Part shown: positions 53,566 through 62,544 of the stretch, in pieces
Position numbering within the stretch: position 1 is the stretch's first letter
Layout: every line of letters begins with the position of its first letter
NCBI GenBank assembly: GCA_030148335.1
Contig: JASBTQ010000007.1
Location: 62,001-126,000, forward strand
Source: Allomuricauda sp.
GTDB lineage: Bacteria; Bacteroidota; Bacteroidia; Flavobacteriales; Flavobacteriaceae
Direction of reading: 5' to 3'
Length of the DNA: 64,000 bases
The notes under the pieces: model-generated
Database searches by the model: none
What the model was told of the DNA's origin: nothing
The model's input: only the letters and a program-made list of their open reading frames with translations
Program-made: the position numbers and the translations under genes

Positions 53566-54786
53566 TTACTTGTTGATTAAATAATTGATGATGGCAGATT
53601 GTAAATAATATAACTGCACTGATTGTATTTGATTGGTCTGAAACTTCAATTGCAACTCCTGAACATCAAGCACATCATTGAAATTGATTGTTCCCGTCTC
53701 ATAATTTTTAATGAGGATTTCTTCGGCATCCTTGGCCTGGTCCAGGTTCTTTGCTTGGGTTTGATAGGCGATACGTGCTTGGTTGCGTTGCGAAATGGCA
53801 CTGGCGTAGGCATTCTCCAAAACATTCAATCGCTCTTCTTTTTGAAATTCAATTTCCTTTTGTCGAAGCTCATTCTGCTTGGTAACCGACTTGAATTTGT
53901 TGTTGAAGACGGGAATTGAAAATGTGACCATGGGCATCACAATATCCTTTCCATTATCACTAAAAACCATATCCTCCCGTTCCGAAACAGGGATGTAGTC
54001 CAATCCAATCCCAAAACTGGGTGCGTTCTCCTTTTGGTTGAGCAATTCAGATTGGGTAACCGATTCGTACAATTGGTCGTATTTGAGCAACTCCGGATTT
54101 AAACTTAAATCGTCCTTGTTGGCCATGGGGTCATCCTCCGGAATTTCCATTTCCTCCACAACTTCCACGGCAATTCGTTCCTCACGATTCAGCAAATTGT
54201 TGAAAACAGCCTGTTCCGCCAAGTACGATTGCTCCAAGACTTCCTTCTGCTGTTGCAATTCGTTTTGTCGAATTTGAAGTTTGAGGATGTCCACGGCCGA
54301 AGCTTTTCCCACCTCAACCGAAGTCAATGCCAAGGTCTCGTAGGTTTTCAGCAGTTCAATGTTTTCCTGAAGCACCTTTTGCTTGGCCTGAATCCCATAT
54401 AAATTATAATAGGATTGTGCCAATGACAACGCCAGTTTTCGTTTGGCAATGACAATTTCTGCATACTCCGTCTCTGCCATTGAACTGGCATAATTCTCCC
54501 GTGCGGTGATGGTACCGAACCACGGCAACATCTGCGATACCGAAAACCTGGCCCGCTGCGCTCCCGTTCTCGTCTCCGGTTCACTCACAAAATAACCCGC
54601 ACCAACAGTTGTGTTGGGCAAGGTGTTCATTTCGTTCACTTTTTCCTTTGCAATATTATAGCGCAGCTCCAGTGCCTGGATCATGGGGCTGTTCTGCTCA
54701 GCTTCCTGAAGATAGAACTCCAACGATTGGGCATTTGCCCCAAAAGTCACAAGTGCAACAACTATATATAGAAGTTTCTTTCTCAT
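53566..54786 (-). CDS. TolC-family outer-membrane efflux protein
   Basis: A protein of 406 residues with a Sec signal peptide ('LYIVVALVTFGANAQ'). Two outer-membrane-efflux repeats are visible: 'YLQEAEQNSPMIQALELRYN' then long coiled coils ('QQKEVLEQSYLAEQAVFNNL') and 'IEFQKEERLNVLENAYASAI' then 'LIKNYETGTINFNDVLDVQE'. It forms the trimeric outer-membrane channel (CusC-like) for the adjacent CusA. Its start overlaps the cusA stop by 4 bp. Somewhat shorter than Proteobacterial CusC, normal for Bacteroidota. Confidence 0.93.
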   Translation of the reverse strand: MRKKLLYIVVALVTFGANAQSLEFYLQEAEQNSPMIQALELRYNIAKEKVNEMNTLPNTTVGAGYFVSEPETRTGAQRARFSVSQMLPWFGTITARENYASSMAETEYAEIVIAKRKLALSLAQSYYNLYGIQAKQKVLQENIELLKTYETLALTSVEVGKASAVDILKLQIRQNELQQQKEVLEQSYLAEQAVFNNLLNREERIAVEVVEEMEIPEDDPMANKDDLSLNPELLKYDQLYESVTQSELLNQKENAPSFGIGLDYIPVSEREDMVFSDNGKDIVMPMVTFSIPVFNNKFKSVTKQNELRQKEIEFQKEERLNVLENAYASAISQRNQARIAYQTQAKNLDQAKDAEEILIKNYETGTINFNDVLDVQELQLKFQTNQIQSVQLYYLQSAIINYLINK

Positions 54787-57700
54787 TGGTTTTGTAGTTT
54801 AAGTTGCAATTCACTTTTCCAACTGTACAGCACCGGCACCACAAAGAGCGTGATCAATGCGATCAACATGCCCCCGAAACTGGGAATGGCCATCGGAATC
54901 ATGATGTCACTTCCTCGTCCAGTACTGGTGAGCACGGGCAAAAGAGCCAAAATGGTGGTCGCTGTGGTCATCAAACAAGGTCTGATACGTTTTTCTCCCG
55001 CTTCCAATACCGAAGCACGGATACCTTTCAAGTTGTCTGGCTTGTTTTTGTCGAAAGTTTGGGTAAGGTATGTAGCCATCACCACTCCATCATCCGTAGC
55101 TATTCCAAAAAGTGCAATAAATCCAACCCAAACCGCCACACTCAAGTTAATGGTGTGCATCTGGAAAAGGTCCCTTAAGTTTTCACCCATAAAACTGAAG
55201 TTCAGGAACCAATCTTGACCATAGAACCAGATCATCAAGAATCCGCCTGCAAAAGCCACTGCAATTCCCGAAAATACCATTAGGGATGTGCCCACCGACC
55301 TAAATTGAAAGTAGAGGATCAGAAATATGATCAAGAGGGCCAACGGAACCACCACGGACAATGTTTTTTCGGCACGCAGCTGATTTTCATACGTTCCGGT
55401 GAATTGATAGCTGATACCTTTTGGGACCACCAATTCTCCATTTTCTATTTTTTCCAAAATCGTGGCCTGGGCATTTTCCACCACATCCACCTCGGCAAAG
55501 CCATCCTGCTTGTCAAAAAGCACGTAGCCCACCAAAAAGGTGTCCTCACTTTTAATGTTCTGCGGTCCTTGCTCATAACGTATGTTCACCAACTCACCCA
55601 AGGGCACTTGCTTGCCTTTCTCCAAGGGGACATAAATATTTTTCAGGTCGGTGGGGTTTTCCCGAAGTTCTCGTGGATAGCGCACCCGGATTCCGTAACG
55701 TTCCCTGCCCTCCACGGTCTGTGTCAGTGGCATTCCACCAATGGCCACTTCAAGTATTTGTTGCACATCCTCGATGACCAATCCGTAACGCACCAATTTT
55801 TCACGGTCTATATCGATAAGGAGGTAGGGTTTGCCCACGATTCGGTCTGCAAAAACTGCTTCGTCCTTGACCCCGGTCGCTTCTTTTAGAATCTGTTCCA
55901 ATTTCAGGCCAAAGCTTTCGATTTCCTTTAAATCCTGACCTTTTACTTTAATCCCCATCGGTGCCCGCATCCCGGTTTGAAGCATCACCAACCGTGTTTC
56001 TATAGGTTGTAGTTTAGGTGCCGAAGTGACCCCCGGCAATCTGGAGACCTTAACTATTTCATCCCAAATATCATCGGGGCTTCCGATTTCTGGACGCCAG
56101 TTTCTAAAATATTCCCCATCACTATCCGGAATCAATAAACTTCTATCTATTCGCAATGGGTCGCTTATATGGGTGTCCTTATAGTTTTGTTCATTGGTTA
56201 CTTCCAAATTTGGATTGGCCAATACTTTTCCGTTGCTCAACTCAAAATACCCATCCGCATTCACTTTGAACCGCTGAGGGCTTCCCTTTTCATTTTTCTG
56301 GTATTCCGGTCGGTATTGGATAATATTTTCATACATGGAAAGGGGTGCGGGGTCCAAAGCGGATTCCGTTCTTCCTGCCTTACCCACCACTGTTTGAATT
56401 TCCGGGATGGTGGCCACGGCCATATCCAATTGCTGAACCACCCTTTTGTTCTCCTCTACTCCCGCATGTGGCAGGGAGGTGGGCATCAACAAAAATGAAC
56501 CTTCATTGAGTGAGGGCATAAATTCTTGACCCGTATTGCGCATAATAATGAATCCAAAGACGACAATTACGGTAGGTATGGAGAGAAACAGCAATTTGTT
56601 TTCCAATGCCCAGGTTAAAATGCGGCTGTAGTATTGTCTAAAGACATAAAATCCACCCAGCAGAACACCACAGATCAATCCCACAAAAATCAGGTTGATG
56701 GCAATGCTACGGTCAAAACCAAGCGGCCTCCAATAGGTGGCCAACAAGAAGGCAATGGTGCCCACGCAGATAGCCACATTGAGCAAACTGGCTTGTTTTG
56801 CGTCCAACATTTGACGTACTCTTAGGATACCGGAAACACCAAAGGCAATCAAGGCCAAGCCCAACCAATAGCCGAAAGCAATCGCAACCAACCCCAATGC
56901 CATCAAAATGCCATTCCAAACATAGGTGAAGATAGGTGGTCTATTTTTCCCTTTAAATATGATGGCGGCAAATGGCGGAATAAGGAACAGTGCCACAATA
57001 ATGGATGCCGTCAATGCCATGGTTTTTGTAAAGGCCAGCGGTCTAAACAATTTTCCTTCGGCGCCCACCATAGTGAAAACAGGGATGAAACTGATTATCG
57101 TGGTCAATACTGCCGTCACGATGGCCCCCGAAACCTCTGCAGTGGCCCTATACACCACTTCATTAGTGGGTAAGTTTTGGTCATTTTCATCCATATGCCG
57201 AATAATGTTCTCGGAGAGAATCACCCCAACATCCACCATGGTTCCTATGGCAATGGCGATACCAGATAGTGCCACAATGTTGGCGTCCACACCGAACATT
57301 TTCATGGAGATGAATACCATAAGAACGGCAACAGGCAGCAGACCGGAAATTAAAATGGAGGCTCTGAGGTTGAACACCATGACCACAATCACCAAAATGG
57401 TGATAAGAATTTCGAGGGTCAATGCCTCATTCAAAGTCCCCAAGGTTTCTTGGATGAGTTCCGTTCTGTCATAAAATGGAACCAAAGTGAGTTGTGATAT
57501 TGTTCCATCCTTTAATTCTTTGGATGGAAGTCCTGCGCTCATCTCCGCAATCTTTTCCTTGACATTGTTGATGACTTCCAGCGGGTTGGCTCCATATCGT
57601 GCAACGACCACGCCACCAACTACTTCGGCCCCTTCCTTGTCCAAAATGCCACGACGCACAGCAGGACCCAAAGACACATGGGCCACATCCTTAATTCTGA

Positions 57701-58520
57701 TGGCAGTGTAATCGGTTGATGCCACTACAGCATTTTTGATGTCTTCCAAGGATTTGATATAGCCCAATCCCCTAACTAAATATTCCGCTTTATTGATTTC
57801 CAAGGTCTGTGCACCAATATCGCGGTTGCTTTGTTTTACCGCTTTTACCACTTGATCCAAGCCTACATTGTATTGCTTCATCAGTTCTGGATCCACATCG
57901 ACTTGGTATTCCTGCACAAAACCACCAATAGAAGCCACTTCAGAGACCCCTGATGCAGATGAAAGGGCATATTTTACATAGTAATCCTGAACGCTCCGCA
58001 ATTCTTGCAGGTCCCAGCCCCCAGTTACATTGCCTTCTTTGTCCCTACCTTCCAAAGTATACCAGAAAATCTGCCCCAAAGCAGTGGCATCGGGTCCCAA
58101 GGCAGGATTTACGCCATCAGGCAATAGGTTGTTGGGTAAAGAATTGAGCTTTTCCAAAATGCGGCTGCGGCTCCAGTAAAACTCCACATCCTCTTCAAAA
58201 ATGATATAGATACTGGAAAACCCGAACATGGATGAACTCCGTATGGTCCGAACCCCAGGGATGCCCAGTAACGATGTTGTCAATGGATAGGTAATTTGGT
58301 CCTCGATATCCTGCGGGGACCGTCCCGGCCATTTGGTGAAGACAATTTGTTGGTTTTCCCCAATATCGGGAATGGCATCCACAGCCACAGGGTTGCTCGG
58401 TAGAACACCAGTGTCCCAGTTAAATGGTGTACTCACAATTCCCCAAGCCATAAAAACTAGCAGGAGAAGTGCGGCGACCAATTTGTTTTCTATTAAAAAT
58501 TTTATGCTTTTGTTTAGCAT
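54783..58520 (-). CDS. cusA: CusA/CzcA-type heavy-metal RND efflux permease
   Basis: A protein of 1245 residues, about 200 longer than E. coli CusA. The RND layout is intact: helix 1 at 'LVAALLLLVFMAWGIVSTPF', pore and docking domains, helices 2-6 ('DVGVILSENIIRHMDENDQN' corresponds to the helix-4 proton relay), and helices 8-12 ('ALFGIATDDGVVMATYLTQT'). The extra length is an insert at about 530-640 between the two halves ('TYVWNGILMALGLVAIAFGY', 'FDRSIAINLIFVGLICGVLL') with several more hydrophobic segments. It pumps Cu(I)/Ag(I) from the periplasm through TolC. Second gene of the operon. Confidence 0.95.
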   Translation of the reverse strand: MLNKSIKFLIENKLVAALLLLVFMAWGIVSTPFNWDTGVLPSNPVAVDAIPDIGENQQIVFTKWPGRSPQDIEDQITYPLTTSLLGIPGVRTIRSSSMFGFSSIYIIFEEDVEFYWSRSRILEKLNSLPNNLLPDGVNPALGPDATALGQIFWYTLEGRDKEGNVTGGWDLQELRSVQDYYVKYALSSASGVSEVASIGGFVQEYQVDVDPELMKQYNVGLDQVVKAVKQSNRDIGAQTLEINKAEYLVRGLGYIKSLEDIKNAVVASTDYTAIRIKDVAHVSLGPAVRRGILDKEGAEVVGGVVVARYGANPLEVINNVKEKIAEMSAGLPSKELKDGTISQLTLVPFYDRTELIQETLGTLNEALTLEILITILVIVVMVFNLRASILISGLLPVAVLMVFISMKMFGVDANIVALSGIAIAIGTMVDVGVILSENIIRHMDENDQNLPTNEVVYRATAEVSGAIVTAVLTTIISFIPVFTMVGAEGKLFRPLAFTKTMALTASIIVALFLIPPFAAIIFKGKNRPPIFTYVWNGILMALGLVAIAFGYWLGLALIAFGVSGILRVRQMLDAKQASLLNVAICVGTIAFLLATYWRPLGFDRSIAINLIFVGLICGVLLGGFYVFRQYYSRILTWALENKLLFLSIPTVIVVFGFIIMRNTGQEFMPSLNEGSFLLMPTSLPHAGVEENKRVVQQLDMAVATIPEIQTVVGKAGRTESALDPAPLSMYENIIQYRPEYQKNEKGSPQRFKVNADGYFELSNGKVLANPNLEVTNEQNYKDTHISDPLRIDRSLLIPDSDGEYFRNWRPEIGSPDDIWDEIVKVSRLPGVTSAPKLQPIETRLVMLQTGMRAPMGIKVKGQDLKEIESFGLKLEQILKEATGVKDEAVFADRIVGKPYLLIDIDREKLVRYGLVIEDVQQILEVAIGGMPLTQTVEGRERYGIRVRYPRELRENPTDLKNIYVPLEKGKQVPLGELVNIRYEQGPQNIKSEDTFLVGYVLFDKQDGFAEVDVVENAQATILEKIENGELVVPKGISYQFTGTYENQLRAEKTLSVVVPLALLIIFLILYFQFRSVGTSLMVFSGIAVAFAGGFLMIWFYGQDWFLNFSFMGENLRDLFQMHTINLSVAVWVGFIALFGIATDDGVVMATYLTQTFDKNKPDNLKGIRASVLEAGEKRIRPCLMTTATTILALLPVLTSTGRGSDIMIPMAIPSFGGMLIALITLFVVPVLYSWKSELQLKLQNQ

Positions 58521-58612
58521 GAGCGTTTGATTTAAACATTGATTGACACAAAAACACGTAAAAACGCATTAGCCCGACCACCAGGTGTCGGGTACATTCA
58601 ATCTATGTTAAA

Positions 58613-59005
58613 TCAAATACGAAAAGTCTGGTCCAGGACTTGCACGTCCCGTATCAAAGGAGGCGGATTGTATTCGCTGAAGGAGTTGGATTCTTCAGAA
58701 TCAATCTCAAAAATTTGAATATAGGTTTGGACAAAGCTTAACAGAAAGAGTTGCTGGTCCAAATCAAACTTCTCAAGGGAGATTTTTAGGTCATCTTGAC
58801 CTTGAACGGTGAACGATTCATCATCACAACAGGATTTTTCCATTTCCTTATCCATGTCCATTCCGCAATCATCGGCATGGGCAAAAAGGGAAATATCCAT
58901 CACCCGGCCCATGCAAATATGCTTGTCCACCGTCCATGAAACGGTGGAAGCCAAAACCAAAAGGGCCATTAGTGAGGATACTATTTGATGAAAAATCTGT
59001 TTCAT
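58613..59005 (-). CDS. HYC_CC_PP family protein
   Basis: A protein of 130 residues with a signal peptide ('SLMALLVLASTVSWTVD'). The family signature is complete: 'DKHICMGRV' (H-x-C), 'KSCCDDES' (CC) and 'YNPPPLIRDV' (PP). Additional Cys and Met ('DDCGMDMDKEM') add metal ligands. The family is small, periplasmic, and linked to metal efflux in Bacteroidota; function not established. It is the first gene of the copper operon, 92 bp before cusA, and a candidate periplasmic copper sensor or chaperone. Confidence 0.88.
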   Translation of the reverse strand: MKQIFHQIVSSLMALLVLASTVSWTVDKHICMGRVMDISLFAHADDCGMDMDKEMEKSCCDDESFTVQGQDDLKISLEKFDLDQQLFLLSFVQTYIQIFEIDSEESNSFSEYNPPPLIRDVQVLDQTFRI

Positions 59006-59344
59006 TCGATTACAAAACTACAAAATATCAACATTTCTTGTCATTTATAAACACATTTATATCAATTTCGCTCTAAACAGAGCAGTTTTAAAAATCTGAC
59101 CACAAATCTTACCCCCAACTTTTGCGCATGGATCCTGTTAGGTTTTTGTAGTGTTCCGGTAGGAACTGCTTATCATCTCGTTCGCATAAAAATTACCAGT
59201 TTTCCATCCGAGAATCCAAGCGATTGCTTCGAATATGTTCTAAACGAAGAATCACAAATGTATGTATGCATTCCACGTATAACGAAATATAAAAATGTGA
59301 TCCAAATGGCTTACATGCTTTTTACAATTAAATGAAAATGTAAT
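59006..59344. other. Promoter region of the copper operon and upstream region of the XRE gene
   Basis: A 339-bp AT-rich stretch between divergent genes. It must hold the copper operon promoter on the minus strand, but I see no clear palindrome or -33/-7 pair to assign. No gene or repeat found. Confidence 0.4.
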
Positions 59345-59599
59345 ATGGGTAAGCTAAAACCAGAGGATATTGCATTGAACAATAAGATTGCGCATCGAAT
59401 CAAAGAATTGCGCATAAAGGCTGACCCCAATCAAAAAAGATTTGCAGAAAATAATGATTTGGAAAGGCAAACTTTAAATAGATGGGAAAGTGTTAATGAT
59501 AACCGTGGAGTTTCAATTCACACTATCAGTAGATTTTGCAGAATGATAAATATTAGTATAAAAGATTTTTTCTCTTCAGACTCATTTAAAAATCAATAA
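59345..59599 (+). CDS. Small XRE-family DNA-binding protein
   Basis: A protein of 84 residues, essentially one helix-turn-helix domain: 'KIAHRIKELRIKADPNQKRF', 'DLERQTLNRWES' as the recognition helix, and 'SIHTISRFCRMINISIKDFF' as the closing helices, typical of XRE/Cro-like repressors. Its DNA is AT-rich compared with its neighbours, which may mean recent acquisition. It faces away from the copper operon, so it could regulate that promoter or simply border the island. No partner gene identified. Confidence 0.75.
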   Translation: MGKLKPEDIALNNKIAHRIKELRIKADPNQKRFAENNDLERQTLNRWESVNDNRGVSIHTISRFCRMINISIKDFFSSDSFKNQ

Positions 59600-59814
59600 T
59601 TCCAATTTCCTCCAAAAATCTCTTTTCACTTTTTTAAATTCTTTACAGAATTCCACGTTTTTCCTTTTCTTGAAAATTCTTACATTGTATCACCGTATTC
59701 CCCAACTTCTGAGTGAACATTATGGACATCATACTTTGGACGAAAGGTAAAATTTAAGCCACGTCCCTTTTTTGATGGTGCACGGGAAAAGATCATTCAC
59801 ACTACTTTGGTACA

Positions 59815-60546
59815 ATGGCAACCAACACAGGACAGGACATGAAAAAAGTAACACTGGACAATTACCTCGATAGTCATTACATCCACAGGAGCAATTGGCT
59901 AAGGGCGGCCGTTTTAGGGGCCAATGACGGTATAATTTCCATTTCCAGCCTCGCCATCGGTGTTGCAACTGCAAGCTCGACCAATGAACCTGTTATTTTG
60001 GCCACAGTGGCTGGACTTGTGGCAGGAGCGGCCTCTATGGCTGCAGGGGAATATGTATCTGTAAGCTCACAGACCGACATTGAAAAGGCAGATATGGAAA
60101 GAGAGGAAAAAGAATTGGCAGAAATGCCGGAACAAGAGTTGGACATATTGGCACAGATTTATGAAAAAAGAGGGTTGAAACGTGAAACAGCCATACAAGT
60201 TGCCCAAGAACTGACAGCTGCCGATGCCTTGGGAACGCATATACGGGACGAATTGGGGATCAATGAAATCAGTAAGGCCAATCCAATTCAGGCAGCATTG
60301 GCCTCAGGTGCCGCATTCACCTTTGGAGGTATTTTACCTCTTTTGGTCGTTCTTTTTGCCCCTATAAAGGGAATGGAATTTTGGCTCTATGGATTTACAA
60401 TGATTTTCTTGCTCGTTTTGGGTGCAACGGCTGCCAGGACCGGTGGTTCAAATATATTGAAGGGAATGGCCAGGATTACCATTTGGGGCACCATCGCCAT
60501 GGGTCTTTCCGCATTTGTGGGCTATCTCTTTGGGGTAAGTGTCTAA
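59815..60546 (+). CDS. VIT-family (CCC1-like) Fe2+/Mn2+ transporter
   Basis: A membrane protein of 243 residues. The VIT family begins with 'HRSNWLRAAVLGANDGIIS', here at about 22-40, followed by 'MAAGEYVSVSSQTDIEKADM' (the metal-binding helix start), a cytoplasmic Glu-rich segment ('EREEKELAEMPEQELDILAQ') and three more helices to the end ('ASGAAFTFGGILPLLVVLF', 'FWLYGFTMIFLLVLGATAAR'). Five helices in total. It probably exports Fe(II) or Mn(II) from the cytoplasm. An alternative ATG lies 24 bp inside. It is followed by a hairpin. Confidence 0.9.
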   Translation: MATNTGQDMKKVTLDNYLDSHYIHRSNWLRAAVLGANDGIISISSLAIGVATASSTNEPVILATVAGLVAGAASMAAGEYVSVSSQTDIEKADMEREEKELAEMPEQELDILAQIYEKRGLKRETAIQVAQELTAADALGTHIRDELGINEISKANPIQAALASGAAFTFGGILPLLVVLFAPIKGMEFWLYGFTMIFLLVLGATAARTGGSNILKGMARITIWGTIAMGLSAFVGYLFGVSV

Positions 60547-60547
60547 A

Positions 60548-60565
60548 GCTTCCCAAAAGGGAAGC
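60548..60565 (+). terminator. Hairpin after the VIT-family gene
   Basis: GCTTCCC-AAAA-GGGAAGC, a perfect 7-bp stem directly after the stop codon. No strong T-run follows, so termination strength is uncertain. Confidence 0.5.
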
Positions 60566-60779
60566 AAATCCACCACTAGGGATACATCATTCCCCCAATT
60601 TCCCATAAGCATGATTACGTGTTTGATATCCAAGTGAAAAGCAGAGAAAAACCCAATGCCTATGAGGTAGGCCTTGCAACGCAAAGCCCGACCCTTTAAG
60701 GGCACGCCCCACAAACAGCATGGTTCCGACACCCGTATCATCCCTGTAAAGTGTACCACATCATTTTTTTTTAATTTAC

Positions 60780-60795
60780 GGGTGATATATCGCCC
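60780..60795. promoter_or_regulatory. Near-perfect palindrome upstream of the sigma/ClpP trio
   Basis: GGGTGATATATCGCCC is symmetrical except for one T-G pair and lies 35 bp before the sigma factor ATG. It is a candidate operator or autoregulatory site; no T-run follows. Confidence 0.4.
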
Positions 60796-60830
60796 ATAAA
60801 CTGCACTTATATATATAAAAGAAACATACC

Positions 60831-61388
60831 ATGGAAACATTGGAACAAATAGACGATGCCGTAGGGACATTGGCCAAAAACGAAGAGGTAGCGGACATCT
60901 ATGACCAGACCTTTCCCCTTGTGGCCAAGTATATTGCTGCCAGGGGAGGTTCATTCGAAGAGGCAAAGGACATCTTCCATGATGCCCTGATCCTGTTCAT
61001 CGAAAAAAGAGCTGAAAGCCCTGAACACACCATTACCTCCAACAGCGCCTATATTTTGGGCATTTCAAAACATCTATGGATCAGAAAAAGCCAAAAGAAC
61101 GGGCATAGCATACCCATGGACCACATGGAAAGCCAGATCGCGATACCGGACGATTACTTCCCAACGGTAAGCAATAGGCGATTGCTCCATGTTTTAAAGA
61201 TCGCGGGGGAAAGGTGCCTAGACCTGCTCCGTTCCTTCTATTTCCAGCAGTTTTCACTAAAGGAGATGGCCAGTTCCCTGGGCTATTCAAACGAACATTC
61301 AGTGAGCGTACAGAAATACAAATGCCTTGAAAAACTCAGGAATACCGTAAAAGAAAAATCCATGACCTATGATGACTTCTCGGAATAA
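60831..61388 (+). CDS. Sigma-70 family (ECF-like) RNA polymerase sigma factor
   Basis: A protein of 185 residues. Region 2 covers about 20-95 ('DIYDQTFPLVAKYIAARGGS', 'AKDIFHDALILFIEKRAE') and region 4 about 120-175 ('RCLDLLRSFYFQQFSLKEMA', 'LGYSNEHSVSVQKYKCLEKL'). It is an ECF-like factor of the Bacteroidota type but not the FecI type, as no FecR or TonB transporter follows. Its 3' end overlaps the next gene, a short anti-sigma-like protein, by 20 bp, and clpP follows, so it is probably released by proteolysis of that partner. Confidence 0.83.
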   Translation: METLEQIDDAVGTLAKNEEVADIYDQTFPLVAKYIAARGGSFEEAKDIFHDALILFIEKRAESPEHTITSNSAYILGISKHLWIRKSQKNGHSIPMDHMESQIAIPDDYFPTVSNRRLLHVLKIAGERCLDLLRSFYFQQFSLKEMASSLGYSNEHSVSVQKYKCLEKLRNTVKEKSMTYDDFSE

Positions 61389-61635
61389 CACAAGGGTGAT
61401 CGATCACTATCTCCATGGGGGGCCTTCCTTTGCGGATAAGCTCTTGTTTGAAGCAAGGCTTGCCGTGGACCCTGTATTGAAAAGCGACTTTCATTTCCAG
61501 AAAAAAACACACCGATTGCTAAAAATGTACCATCGGGAGAAACTAAGGGAAGAACTGGAAACCCTACATCAGGAACTGTTCAACGATCCCGATAAATTAA
61601 GTTTCCGGCAGCGCATATCCCAACTATTCAAATAA
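61369..61635 (+). CDS. Short soluble anti-sigma-like protein
   Basis: An 88-residue cytoplasmic protein, helical and charged. 'IDHYLHGGPSFADKLLFEARL' and 'VDPVLKSDFHFQKKTHRLLK' resemble the N-terminal sigma-binding segment of Bacteroidota anti-sigma factors ('xxYLxGxLxxxExxxFExxLxxDPxL'). There is no transmembrane helix or periplasmic domain, so it would act only in the cytoplasm. It overlaps the sigma gene by 20 bp and precedes clpP by 8 bp. The C-terminal 'PDKLSFRQRISQLFK' could serve as a protease tag. Anti-sigma function is inferred from position and pattern. Confidence 0.6.
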   Translation: MMTSRNNTRVIDHYLHGGPSFADKLLFEARLAVDPVLKSDFHFQKKTHRLLKMYHREKLREELETLHQELFNDPDKLSFRQRISQLFK

Positions 61636-61643
61636 GCGAAGTT

Positions 61644-62291
61644 ATGGTAGAAGCGAATGTGATACCCATGGTCCTGGACAATTCAGGGAACGGTGAACGG
61701 GCTTTCGATATTTACAGCCTCTTGCTCAAGGAGCGGATTGTCTTTCTCAATGGGGCCATAAACCAATCCGTTGCGAGTGTGGTGGTGGCCCAATTGTTAT
61801 ATTTGAACAGTGTTGACCAGCACAAGCCGATCAATCTGTACATCCAAAGTCCGGGAGGCGAGGTCTATGCCGGTTTCGCCATTTACGACACCATGAAAAT
61901 GCTTTCTGCCCCGGTATCGACTTACTCGATCGGGTTCACGGGCAGTATGGGCACCTTTCTGTTGAGTGGCGGGGAGAAGGGCAAACGATTCGCCCTCCCC
62001 CATGCCACCATCCATATGCATCCAACCGGAGGGGGTGCCAAAGGGTACACGGAAGATGTGCGGATTGCGACCCATGAACAGGAACGGTTACAGACCCAGT
62101 TGTTTTATTTAATGGGGAAGCATACGGGGCATTCTTGGGAAGAGATTGAAGATTTCTTTTTAAGGGACAAATACCTAAATGCCCAAGAAGCCAAAAACTA
62201 TGGCATAGTGGATGAAGTCCTTGGCGATGCAAGTGACATTGTCCTGTTGAACAAGGTAAGACCAGAGGTCAACCTTATGCGCAACGAATAA
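61644..62291 (+). CDS. ClpP-type serine protease, paralogue in a sigma-factor operon
   Basis: A protein of 215 residues. The ClpP fold and triad are present: 'GFTGSMGTFLLSGG' with Ser 101, 'ATIHMHPTGGG' with His 126, and 'FFLRDKYLNAQEAKNYGIVD' with Asp 175. 'RIVFLNGAINQSVASVVVAQ' and 'LYIQSPGGEVYAGFAIYDTM' are the family's N-terminal strand and oxyanion loop. The housekeeping ClpP is normally encoded with tig and clpX; here the neighbours are a sigma factor and an anti-sigma-like protein, so this is probably a second, specialised ClpP. It may degrade the anti-sigma partner with a Clp ATPase encoded elsewhere. Confidence 0.9.
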   Translation: MVEANVIPMVLDNSGNGERAFDIYSLLLKERIVFLNGAINQSVASVVVAQLLYLNSVDQHKPINLYIQSPGGEVYAGFAIYDTMKMLSAPVSTYSIGFTGSMGTFLLSGGEKGKRFALPHATIHMHPTGGGAKGYTEDVRIATHEQERLQTQLFYLMGKHTGHSWEEIEDFFLRDKYLNAQEAKNYGIVDEVLGDASDIVLLNKVRPEVNLMRNE

Positions 62292-62544
62292 ATTTGTACC
62301 CCTTTGACCTTGGCAGGCCTGTTTTGTAAAAGCCACAACATACGTAATCTCCTCTCCCTGCATGAGGGATTGCAGCGAAAAGCCCGGTCACCAGGGGGGA
62401 CATGCCCAAGAAAAAGAACATCGCTCGGAACGAAAGGCTTTACCACCTTTCCGGTCCCACACCATATTCTAGAAAGGCGACTTGTTTCGATGAAACATAT
62501 CATTAAACTTGAAACTATTTAAGTTCCAGCCCAAAGGCCTTATC

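Noticed and set aside
62304..62522. 72-codon frame between clpP and the PepSY gene
   Set aside because: Pro/Arg-rich, no family resemblance, in the convergent 3' region; looks like non-coding DNA.
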